Origin: Spirosoma sp.
GTDB taxonomy: Bacteria > Bacteroidota > Bacteroidia > Cytophagales > Spirosomataceae
DNA length: 6,227 nt
Assembly (NCBI GenBank): GCA_025351545.1
Contig: JANXVQ010000688.1
Coordinates: 1-6,227, forward strand
Direction: 5' to 3'
Made by a program: the position numbers and the translations under genes. Below, in pieces: positions 1 to 6,197 of this stretch. The notes beneath the pieces are model-generated. The model did not search any database, was not told where the DNA came from, and saw only the letters and a program-made list of their open reading frames with translations. Within the stretch, counting starts at the first letter, position 1. Each line of letters begins with the position of its first letter.

Positions 1-537
1 GGTGGTTATAAGCCGGGCAATTTGGGATGGATTTTCCTGTAGTTGCCGGTCTGTCGGGATGTTTTTTATTGACGGCAGCTCAAAATCGCATTGCTGTAAT
101 AAATTGTCGATCATGCCTTGCAAACCCATCGCCCGGCCATCGTCGGGAGAGTAGATCCGGGTGATGCCATACGCGTGTAACTCCTCGATTTCTGACGGTA
201 GAATAGTGCCGCCACCTCCGCCGAAAATTTTGATATGGCTGGCTCCGCGCTCGTTCAGCAGATCGTACATGTATTTGAAAAACTCCAGATGACCACCCTG
301 ATAACTCGTCACGGCAATACCCTGAACATCTTCCTGAATGGCACAATCCACAATTTCGGCCACGGAGCGGTTATGACCGAGGTGAATCACTTCGGCTCCC
401 GACGCCTGCATAATCCGACGCATCAGATTGATGGCTGCATCATGACCGTCAAACAACGACGCAGCGGTTACAAGGCGGATTTTATTTTGAAAAGCCGATG
501 CCGTTAGCCGTTCAATTTTTGGTTGTTGAGCAGTCAT
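1..537 (-). CDS. icmF: Fused isobutyryl-CoA mutase (IcmF), N-terminal B12-binding part; gene continues beyond the left edge
   Basis: Reading the minus strand from ATG at 537-535 gives 179 uninterrupted codons to the window edge. IcmF interconverts isobutyryl-CoA and n-butyryl-CoA in the cytoplasm using adenosylcobalamin; the full protein is usually about 1,100 residues, ordered B12-binding domain, MeaB-like GTPase, mutase barrel. Only the first domain is here. Residues 19-150 form a Rossmann-like B12 domain: [17 protein letters not shown] (19-35) carries the base-off cobalt ligand His32 in a DxH motif, followed by VIHLGHNRS (50-58), SYQGGH (78-83), a five-glycine run FGGGGG (105-110) and YSPDDGR (129-135). 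These phrases match what I know of IcmF rather than stand-alone methylmalonyl-CoA mutase, whose B12 domain is C-terminal. An in-frame TAG at 597-595 with no ATG in between fixes the start; no Shine-Dalgarno is seen. A stand-alone B12-binding subunit is the alternative, but the sequence continuing past residue 150 into a linker favours the fusion. Confidence 0.88.
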   Translation of the reverse strand, partial: MTAQQPKIERLTASAFQNKIRLVTAASLFDGHDAAINLMRRIMQASGAEVIHLGHNRSVAEIVDCAIQEDVQGIAVTSYQGGHLEFFKYMYDLLNERGASHIKIFGGGGGTILPSEIEELHAYGITRIYSPDDGRAMGLQGMIDNLLQQCDFELPSIKNIPTDRQLQENPSQIARLITT

Positions 538-544
538 GGGTGAT

Positions 545-567
545 AGTAACTTTATTTGTTTGTTACT
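545..567. promoter_or_regulatory. Small palindrome in the icmF leader (possible operator)
   Basis: AGTAAC (545-550) and GTTACT (562-567) are perfect inverted repeats separated by 11 AT-rich bases. The site lies between the candidate icmF promoter and its start codon, where a dimeric regulator or a weak RNA hairpin could act. Six-base arms in AT-rich DNA can arise by chance, so the functional reading is inference. Confidence 0.25.
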
Positions 568-599
568 GTTGTATCCTTTAATCGTGCAAAATTTTCTAT

Positions 600-626
600 C
601 AAATCTACAACCATTTGTCACACCAA
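600..626 (-). promoter_or_regulatory. Candidate promoter of icmF
   Basis: On the minus strand, TAGATTTG (607-600) matches the Bacteroidota -7 consensus TAnnTTTG exactly. A TTG (626-624) lies 16 bases upstream; this is a short spacing and only part of the -33 TTTG box, so the upstream half is weak. Transcription would begin near 593, giving a leader of about 55 bases before the ATG at 537. Confidence 0.4.
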
Positions 627-646
627 GCCGTCTGTCGATCCTATTT

Positions 647-679
647 TTTGTCGCAGAGAAAACCTATTGCTTAGCTTTG
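647..679 (+). promoter_or_regulatory. Bacteroidota-type promoter of the TraB/GumN gene
   Basis: TTTG (647-650) is followed after 21 bases by TAGCTTTG (672-679), an exact match to the -33/-7 pattern of the main sigma factor in Bacteroidota. Transcription would start near 686, leaving a leader of about 20 bases to the ATG at 708. The TAG inside the -7 box (672-674) is also an in-frame stop for the downstream reading frame, supporting the chosen start. Confidence 0.65.
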
Positions 680-707
680 TATTTCTATTTTATCAAACGA
701 CGTTTAC

Positions 708-1589
708 ATGAAAAACAGATTCACTGTCCAATTACTCTCCGCCGGACTGTTATTCGTCGGGGTGTTGACGAATCCGGCGCAGGCACAGGATAATGCACTG
801 CTTTATGAAGTGACCGGCCCCGGATTGGCAAAGTCATCGTACCTCTACGGTACGTTTCACCTGATTTGCCCCACCGACATGCAAATTACAGACGCCATAA
901 AAAAGGCCATTGGGGACTCTCAACAGGTATATCTGGAACTTGATATGGACGACCCCGCCATGATGGGAAATATGCAAAAGGCCATGCTTATGACGGGCAA
1001 TAAAACGGTGAAAGACCTACTCTCACCCGAAGATTACACGGTGCTGGACAACTACCTGAAGCAGAAAATGAATATGGGGCTGGCACAACTCGGGATGCTG
1101 AAACCCATTGGCCTCATGTCGATGATGTACATGACGATGCTGCCTTGCCAGCCTGCTTCTTACGATCTTACGTTTGCCCAGATGGCCGCGACCGATAAAA
1201 AAGAAGTGTTTGGGCTTGAAACGCTTGATGCCGAATTGGCTGCCCTGGATAAAATTCCGCTGACCGAGCAATTAAAAGGGCTGGTCGATATGGCCAGAAA
1301 CCCCGACGGAGCGAAGAAAGAATTTGCCGATTTAATTGCCATATACAAAAGCCACGATCTGGCAAAACTGATGGGCACAATGCAGAACAGCAAGTTCAGC
1401 GGGGGAGACTTTACGCAGTATGAAGAAAGTTTACTGGGCGAACGTAACGCCAACTGGATTCCGGTGATTGAGAAAGCTGCCAGGGAGAAATCAACATTTT
1501 TTGCTTTCGGTGCCGGGCATTTAGGCAATGAAAAAGGGGTAGTGAACCTATTGCGGAAGAAGGGTTATGCGGTAAAACCGTTGCAGTAA
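708..1589 (+). CDS. Secreted TraB/GumN (Tiki-like) family protein
   Basis: This 293-residue protein has a signal peptide: Lys2/Arg4, a hydrophobic core at about 7-20 and a likely cleavage after AQA (24-26), so the mature form is periplasmic or exported. TraB/GumN hallmarks are visible at both ends: YLYGTFHL (45-52, GxxH with His51), VYLELD (74-79, Glu77), GERNANW (244-250) and FFAFGAGHL (264-272, His271). The family is related to animal Tiki proteins, proposed metal-dependent proteases using such Gly-His and Glu residues; the bacterial substrate is unknown. The stretch 80-144 is rich in methionine (14 residues), and Cys54 and Cys147 might form a disulfide. An in-frame stop at 672-674 precedes the only plausible start; there is no Shine-Dalgarno. 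The gene has its own promoter, diverges from icmF and is followed by a hairpin, so it is probably monocistronic. Family assignment is firm; the function is not. Confidence 0.88.
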   Translation: MKNRFTVQLLSAGLLFVGVLTNPAQAQDNALLYEVTGPGLAKSSYLYGTFHLICPTDMQITDAIKKAIGDSQQVYLELDMDDPAMMGNMQKAMLMTGNKTVKDLLSPEDYTVLDNYLKQKMNMGLAQLGMLKPIGLMSMMYMTMLPCQPASYDLTFAQMAATDKKEVFGLETLDAELAALDKIPLTEQLKGLVDMARNPDGAKKEFADLIAIYKSHDLAKLMGTMQNSKFSGGDFTQYEESLLGERNANWIPVIEKAAREKSTFFAFGAGHLGNEKGVVNLLRKKGYAVKPLQ

Positions 1590-1629
1590 GTTAGGAAGAG
1601 TAATTACCAAATAAGTACCAGAGGAAAAA

Positions 1630-1708
1630 TTTCAACCACAGAGGCACAGAGAACACGGAGATTGATATCGCTTGAATCTCTGTGTTCTCTGTGTCTCTGT
1701 GGTTGAAA
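1630..1708. repeat. Long imperfect palindrome (34-base arms) of the CACAGAG type, possibly also a terminator
   Basis: The left arm (1630-1663) and right arm (1675-1708) are inverted repeats of 34 bases around an 11-base loop. There are only two mismatches (left positions 1644 and 1657), both G opposite T, so as RNA the helix stays paired through G-U wobbles. The arms are internally repetitive, built from CACAGAG-like units. From memory, closely similar palindromes are scattered between genes in many bacteria, so this is probably a dispersed repeat. It starts 41 bases after the TraB/GumN stop and could block transcription, though no T-tract follows. Confidence 0.75.
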
Positions 1709-1739
1709 ATGACATCTAATTGAGCAGAATTAAGTTGGC

Positions 1740-1790
1740 TTGCCGAGGTATGACCCCATCACGACAGTACCAGCGGTCATACCTCGGCAA
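1740..1790. repeat. Perfect 16-base inverted repeat with 19-base loop
   Basis: TTGCCGAGGTATGACC (1740-1755) and GGTCATACCTCGGCAA (1775-1790) are perfectly complementary around a 19-base loop. No T-tract follows, so it is not a standard intrinsic terminator. It sits 31 bases after the previous palindrome and shares no obvious sequence with it. A dispersed palindromic element, a protein-binding site or a stable RNA hairpin are all possible. Confidence 0.7.
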
Positions 1791-1973
1791 TAAATGGTTT
1801 ATTCTACAGATTTAGAAATCAAATGCCTGTGGATTTAGCGTGGCCTGTGTCTTTATAAGCCACTTTTTGCGTGCTGACGGTTAGACCTGAACATTTTATT
1901 GCTTTGACTTAGGTGTAGGCTTTGGCCAACAGAATTTCTCTCATACACAATCGAATAAATTTCTCTACAACTT

Positions 1974-4739
1974 ATGGTTTCTCTATTTAACTATCTCTCG
2001 CCGGGTAGTGCGCTGATTGGGTTGCTAAGCCTGCTGGGTAGCTGGATTGGTGCATATGACAAACCTTTGCCAAAAGCATCTGCCACCCAAATTGATACGA
2101 CCCGCCGTCCGGAAGAAAATCGGTTTACCAAAACTGTGCTGTCCAACGATCTCAACGAGCCGATGGAATTGGCCGTTGCACCCGACGGCCGCGTGTTTTT
2201 TGTGGAGCGGGGTGGTAAATTCTACATGTATGATCCGGCACAGAAGAAAACCCGGCTTCTGCATGATTTTCCGGTGAAAGCTGTTGAAAAATACCTGAAT
2301 GGGTTACTGGGTATGACCATCGACCCGAACTTCAATCAGAATCATTACCTCTATTTTTTCTACACGATTCAGGACAACGGGCAGACGAAACAGCGTATTG
2401 CCCGCTTCGTTATTACGAACGCTAATACGCTGAACCTGGCCAGTGAAAAAACCATAATCGAATTTCCGATTGATCTGGAAGTGAGTGCGCACACGGGTGG
2501 GTCCATGACTTGGGATACCCACGGAAATCTCTTTATTTCGACCGGTGACAACACGGTTCCGTTTGAATCGAGCGGGTTTGCACCTATCGACCAGCGCGAA
2601 GGTCGGCTTACGTTCGATGCGGAACGGTCGGCTGGGAATCCGAATGATTTACGCGGTAAAATCCTGCGTATTCATGTAGAGCCCGATGGTCCCGGGGGCG
2701 CGCCCGCCTATACCATTCCGGAGGGTAATCTTTTCCCCAAAGGAACGGCGGGAACACGCCCGGAAATTTATGTGATGGGATGCCGGAATCCATACCGTAT
2801 TTCGGTCGATCCGGTTACGTCAATTTTGTATTGGGGCGAAATTGGCCCGGATTCCGGCACCGATGGTCCGCAGGGACCGCGTGGGTATGACGAGTTCAAT
2901 CAGGCAAAAAAAGCGGGTAATTACGGATGGCCCTATTTTGTTGGCGACAGTAAAGCCTATCACCAGTACGATTTTGCCAGCAAAGCGGTCGGGCCACTTT
3001 TCGACCCGAATGCCCCGGTCAATAACTCGCCCAACAATACGGGAGCGAAACAATTACCGCCGACCACCAAAGCGATGGTCTGGTATCCGTACAATAAATC
3101 AGACGAATTTCCTGAGCTGGGCGTTGGTGGTCGGTGCGCGATGGGCGGGCCAGTCTATCACTTTAACGCGGGCCTGAAATCGCCAACGAAACTACCGGCT
3201 TACTACGACAAAGCCCTGTTTATGTATGACTGGATGCGTAACTGGGTCTTTGCCGTTCGGTTAGATGATCAACAGAATTATCAATTTATGGAACGCTTTA
3301 TGCCAGCGCAGGGCGATTTCCGGCGGCCGGTTGATATGGAGATCGGGCCGGAAGGATCGATTTATATGCTCGAATATGGATCCGTGTATGGTATTGACAA
3401 TGAAGATGCCCGATTGGTACGCATTGACTTTAATCCCGGTAATCGCGCACCCATCGCTAAAATTACAGCGAAAGATTCTATCGGTCTGGCACCGTTGACG
3501 GTCGCGTTTGGCAATAGCAGTTACGATAATGACAAAACCGACCAATTGCGTTACCAATGGAAGTTTGAGGGAAATCAGGTGGCATCGACCGAGACTAATC
3601 CAACCTTCACGTTTCGTAAAAATGGTGTTTATAACGTCCTGTTGACCGTAACGGACCCGGCCGGAAAATCCAGTACAGATAAGCTCACCGTTAAAGTAGG
3701 CAATACAATGCCGCAGGTTGCCATTTCTACGCCCGACAATAGTACATTCTTTTTTCCTGCTCAAACACCCTTCCGTTATTCGGTTGCCGTGACCGATAAG
3801 GAAGACGAACCTATTGATCCGAAAAAAGTGAACGTTGCGCTGGTCTACATTCCCAAAGTAGCCGGTAATGATCAGCAAATAGGCCATCAGCAGATTACAG
3901 CTTCCTATAATTTAGGCAAATCCCTGATTACAGGTAGCGATTGCAAAGCCTGTCATCAGATAGCGGCTAAATCTGTTGGGCCATCTTTTACCGATGTGGC
4001 AAAAAAATATCAGGCCGACAAAACAGCAACGGCTAAGCTGGCGAATAAAATTATTATTGGCGGTGGTGGTGTTTGGGGCGATCACGCCATGAGTGCGCAC
4101 CCACAACTTTCGCGGGAGGAAGCCACCGAAATGGTTAAGTACATACTGGCACTCGCCAACCAACCATCCGATAATCGACTGCCTCAACAGGGGAATTTGT
4201 CGCTCAAAGATCATGTCGGTAATGAAGCCCAAAGTCGATATATCCTGACGGCCTCCTACACCGACAAAGGAAGTGTTGGCACCCCTCACCCTGAATTATC
4301 TCTGACTCAACAGGATGCCTTGGTCCTGCGTCCGGCTAAGGTACTGGGTGCGGAAGCGAATGAGTTGCACAACCTGTCGAAGCAGGGAAAACGGTTGGGT
4401 AATGTTCAGCATCAATCGTATTTTGTTCTGAAAGCGATTGATTTGAAAGGCATTGACCAGCTCACGTACCATTATGCATCGAAGGAACAGGCGGCTACCA
4501 TCAACGTGCATACCGACTCGCCAACCGGCACAATTATCAGCACCGTAAACTACACCGCAACCGGCGACTGGAAGAATTTTGCGGATGTGAGTGCGCCTGT
4601 ACAGAGTCTGGCTGGTAAGCACGATTTATACTTCGTTTTTGAGAAACCCGATGGGAAGAACTTATTCTCCCTCGATTGGCTGCTCTTTCGGAATAAGGAA
4701 ACGGCTACTACTCAAACCACCAAGCCATCTGGAAAATAA
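1974..4739 (+). CDS. Secreted quinohemoprotein-like sugar dehydrogenase: GSDH propeller, PKD, cytochrome c and CBM6-like domains
   Basis: This 921-residue protein probably oxidises a sugar outside the cytoplasm with PQQ and passes electrons to its own haem c. A hydrophobic segment (about 12-27) acts as signal peptide or anchor, though no positive charge precedes it. Residues ~55-475 resemble the glucose/sorbosone dehydrogenase propeller: LNGLLGMTIDPNF, AHTGGS (His173, aligned by eye with the catalytic His of soluble glucose dehydrogenase), GKILRI (228-233), CRNPYR (270-275, the Arg-Asn pair matching its PQQ contacts), NYGWP and FRRPVDM (449-455). A PKD domain covers ~490-577 and another beta-rich segment ~580-645. 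Cytochrome c covers ~650-735, with CKACH (657-661), GPSFTDVAKKY and probable axial Met706. Residues ~755-910, ending SLDWLLF (899-905), look like a CBM6-type carbohydrate-binding domain. Relatives often also carry ThuA, absent here. In-frame TAA at 1956-1958 fixes the start. Substrate and cofactor are inferred. Confidence 0.9.
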   Translation: MVSLFNYLSPGSALIGLLSLLGSWIGAYDKPLPKASATQIDTTRRPEENRFTKTVLSNDLNEPMELAVAPDGRVFFVERGGKFYMYDPAQKKTRLLHDFPVKAVEKYLNGLLGMTIDPNFNQNHYLYFFYTIQDNGQTKQRIARFVITNANTLNLASEKTIIEFPIDLEVSAHTGGSMTWDTHGNLFISTGDNTVPFESSGFAPIDQREGRLTFDAERSAGNPNDLRGKILRIHVEPDGPGGAPAYTIPEGNLFPKGTAGTRPEIYVMGCRNPYRISVDPVTSILYWGEIGPDSGTDGPQGPRGYDEFNQAKKAGNYGWPYFVGDSKAYHQYDFASKAVGPLFDPNAPVNNSPNNTGAKQLPPTTKAMVWYPYNKSDEFPELGVGGRCAMGGPVYHFNAGLKSPTKLPAYYDKALFMYDWMRNWVFAVRLDDQQNYQFMERFMPAQGDFRRPVDMEIGPEGSIYMLEYGSVYGIDNEDARLVRIDFNPGNRAPIAKITAKDSIGLAPLTVAFGNSSYDNDKTDQLRYQWKFEGNQVASTETNPTFTFRKNGVYNVLLTVTDPAGKSSTDKLTVKVGNTMPQVAISTPDNSTFFFPAQTPFRYSVAVTDKEDEPIDPKKVNVALVYIPKVAGNDQQIGHQQITASYNLGKSLITGSDCKACHQIAAKSVGPSFTDVAKKYQADKTATAKLANKIIIGGGGVWGDHAMSAHPQLSREEATEMVKYILALANQPSDNRLPQQGNLSLKDHVGNEAQSRYILTASYTDKGSVGTPHPELSLTQQDALVLRPAKVLGAEANELHNLSKQGKRLGNVQHQSYFVLKAIDLKGIDQLTYHYASKEQAATINVHTDSPTGTIISTVNYTATGDWKNFADVSAPVQSLAGKHDLYFVFEKPDGKNLFSLDWLLFRNKETATTQTTKPSGK

Positions 4740-4799
4740 GACTTTTTGTTAATTCCAATTTATAGAATAAACCCTTTTTAGAACGACCATTTTTATTCC

Positions 4800-6113
4800 A
4801 TGAACAAATCTTTTTCTTTAGTTACCTGCCTGGTTACGTCTCTACTTGCTGTAAATAGTGGGTGGGCGCACTATCGCATTCCGCCAACAAAACCGGTTCA
4901 TACCGTAAAGAAAGCAATTTCACCGACTGAGCTGAAACTCCCGACCGGCTTTTCGGCAACTGTAGTTGCTGAGGAATTAGGTTCTGCCCGGCACATTGCC
5001 ATAAGTAAAACCGGAGATATTTATGTGAAACTCGCCAAACTGAAAGATGGCAAAGGGATTTACCGCCTGCGCGATACGAATAAAGATGGCCTTATTGATG
5101 AGCGGGTCGGCTTCGGCGATTATCCCGGTACGGGAGTTTTTATCCGAAACGGATACTTGTATACGTCGTCTAACAACAGCATCTACCGCTATCAACTAAA
5201 TGAGAATCAGGAAGTAATAAATCCTGAACAGCCCGAAAAGCTGGTTTCGGGTTTACGGGAAAAAGACCGCGATAAGTCGAAGTCAATTGCCGTTGATAAG
5301 CAAGGAAATATATACGTCAATATCGCGTCAGACAACGATGCGTGTCGGGAAGCGGGAACCGGGAAAGGTCAAATGCCCTGCACGCTTCTGGATTCGGCGG
5401 CTGGCATCTGGCGGTTCAAAGCCAACGTGCCCGACCAAACTTTCGCCAGTGGTGTTCGGTTTGCTACCGGCTTGAAAAATGTAGTCGGTTTGGATTGGAA
5501 TGATAAAATAAATTCCCTATTTGTCTTGCAGCATGGCCGGGGCAAGTTCGATGATTTTTACCCTCAATATTATACACCAAAGCAAAGCGCCGAACTGCCA
5601 GCCGAAACAATGTATGAGGTACATCAGGGCGATGATGCTGGCTGGCCTTATGTCTATTATGACCAGTTTCAGAAAAAGAAAATTCTGGCCCCGGAGTATG
5701 GCGGAGATGGCAAAAAAACAGGTACTGCCAAGACAATCAACCCAGTAGCTGCTTTTCCGGCCCACATGGGACCCAATGGACTCTTGTTTTATACCGGAAC
5801 GGGTTTTCCTGCCAAATACCGAAATGGTGCTTTCATTGCGTTTCATGCACAGTCGCAGGAACTACACAAAGGGTATCTGATTGGGTTTGTACCGTTTAAA
5901 AACGGGAAACCGTCGGGACCCTGGGAAATTTTTGCTGATAATTTTGCGGGAACGGATTTGGTCAAACCTACTGGCCCTGTTCAGCATCGCCCCTGTGGGT
6001 TGGCGCAAGGCCCGGACGGGTCGTTGTACGTGACCGACGATTTAAAGGGAACGCTTTTTAAAATTAGTTATCAGGCTTCTGACCGAAAAGCAACGGCTTC
6101 CTCAAAGAAGTAG
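4800..6113 (+). CDS. Secreted sorbosone dehydrogenase-family (PQQ-type) propeller enzyme
   Basis: This 437-residue protein has a signal peptide with probable cleavage after GWA (21-23) and is otherwise a single beta-propeller, so it should be soluble and exported. It resembles proteins annotated as L-sorbosone dehydrogenase, related to the PQQ-dependent pyranose dehydrogenases of CAZy family AA12. Visible family phrases are LPTGFSATVVAEELGSARHIA (start ~48), GVRFATGLKNVVGLDWN, LQHGR (243-247), HQGDDAGWPY (275-284), AHMGPNGLLFYTG (His322) and HRPCGLAQGPDGSLYV (from 396). DTNKDGLID (92-100) resembles a calcium-binding loop. No haem or carbohydrate-binding module is attached, so an external electron acceptor is needed. 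It follows the quinohemoprotein gene after 60 bases with no clear promoter between them, suggesting one operon. An in-frame TAG at 4779-4781 fixes the start; no Shine-Dalgarno is seen. Family is confident; the actual substrate is unknown and the sorbosone name should not be taken literally. Confidence 0.87.
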   Translation: MNKSFSLVTCLVTSLLAVNSGWAHYRIPPTKPVHTVKKAISPTELKLPTGFSATVVAEELGSARHIAISKTGDIYVKLAKLKDGKGIYRLRDTNKDGLIDERVGFGDYPGTGVFIRNGYLYTSSNNSIYRYQLNENQEVINPEQPEKLVSGLREKDRDKSKSIAVDKQGNIYVNIASDNDACREAGTGKGQMPCTLLDSAAGIWRFKANVPDQTFASGVRFATGLKNVVGLDWNDKINSLFVLQHGRGKFDDFYPQYYTPKQSAELPAETMYEVHQGDDAGWPYVYYDQFQKKKILAPEYGGDGKKTGTAKTINPVAAFPAHMGPNGLLFYTGTGFPAKYRNGAFIAFHAQSQELHKGYLIGFVPFKNGKPSGPWEIFADNFAGTDLVKPTGPVQHRPCGLAQGPDGSLYVTDDLKGTLFKISYQASDRKATASSKK

Positions 6114-6125
6114 CCGTTACTTTTT
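6092..6125 (+). terminator. Probable intrinsic terminator overlapping the stop codon
   Basis: AACGGCT (6092-6098) pairs perfectly with AGCCGTT (6112-6118), and five T residues follow at 6121-6125. The hairpin spans the TAG stop (6111-6113) of the sorbosone dehydrogenase-type gene and would end the two-gene operon. The middle arm can instead pair with TAACGGC (6132-6138), an alternative seven-base stem (6113-6119) that would compete with it. Confidence 0.5.
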
Positions 6126-6147
6126 GATCGCTAACGGCACCAATCAG

Positions 6148-6197
6148 AAAGCAGATTTTCGCAGAAATAGATTAAACTATCTGCGAAAATCTGCTTT
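6148..6197. repeat. Perfect 18-base inverted repeat of the TCTGCGAAAATCTGC type
   Basis: AAAGCAGATTTTCGCAGA (6148-6165) and TCTGCGAAAATCTGCTTT (6180-6197) are perfect inverted repeats with a 14-base loop; TAG/CTA inside the loop (6168-6170, 6177-6179) could add three pairs after a two-base bulge. Each arm contains the six-base unit ATCTGC or a close copy twice. Similar palindromes are, from memory, common between Bacteroidota genes. Its right arm ends in four T residues, so it may serve as a backup or bidirectional terminator. No gene is seen from here to the window end. Confidence 0.7.

Larger units (their letters stand above)
1590..1973. other. 384-base intergenic region without a gene
   Basis: No credible open reading frame lies here. 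The first 200 bases hold two long unrelated hairpins (1630-1708 and 1740-1790, annotated separately). The remaining stretch, 1791-1973, must contain the promoter of the downstream dehydrogenase gene, but I find no clean match to TTTG/TAnnTTTG: the nearest are TTGCTTTG at 1899-1906 (one mismatch) and TAGGCTTTG at 1916-1924 (one extra base), both without a convincing -33 box. An in-frame TAA at 1956-1958 limits the downstream gene to the ATG at 1974. Confidence 0.7.

Noticed and set aside
235..507. Plus-strand frame of 90 codons antisense to icmF
   Set aside because: The minus strand here encodes well-recognised B12-binding motifs; the plus frame is a shadow.
536..793. Plus-strand frame of 85 codons with a hydrophobic N-terminus across the divergent promoter region
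   Set aside because: It covers both candidate promoters, the start of the TraB/GumN gene and the icmF leader, has no recognisable protein features and reads like AT-rich intergenic sequence.
1630..1790. Possible CRISPR array or tRNA cluster in the gap
   Set aside because: The repeats are inverted rather than direct, of two different sequences, without evenly sized spacers; no cloverleaf or CCA-type end is seen.
3261..3887. Minus-strand frame of 208 codons inside the quinohemoprotein gene
   Set aside because: It is antisense to the propeller and PKD coding sequence, whose plus-strand product shows clear domain motifs; the antisense product is not recognisable.
4740..4799. Separate promoter for the sorbosone dehydrogenase-type gene
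   Set aside because: The 60-base gap is AT-rich but contains no TAnnTTTG box at a sensible distance from a TTTG; co-transcription with the upstream gene is simpler.
4827..4829. Lipoprotein signal at Cys10 of the sorbosone dehydrogenase-type protein
   Set aside because: The cysteine is preceded by LVT, has Thr rather than Gly/Ala/Ser at -1 and comes too early, before most of the hydrophobic core; a signal peptidase I site after GWA fits better.
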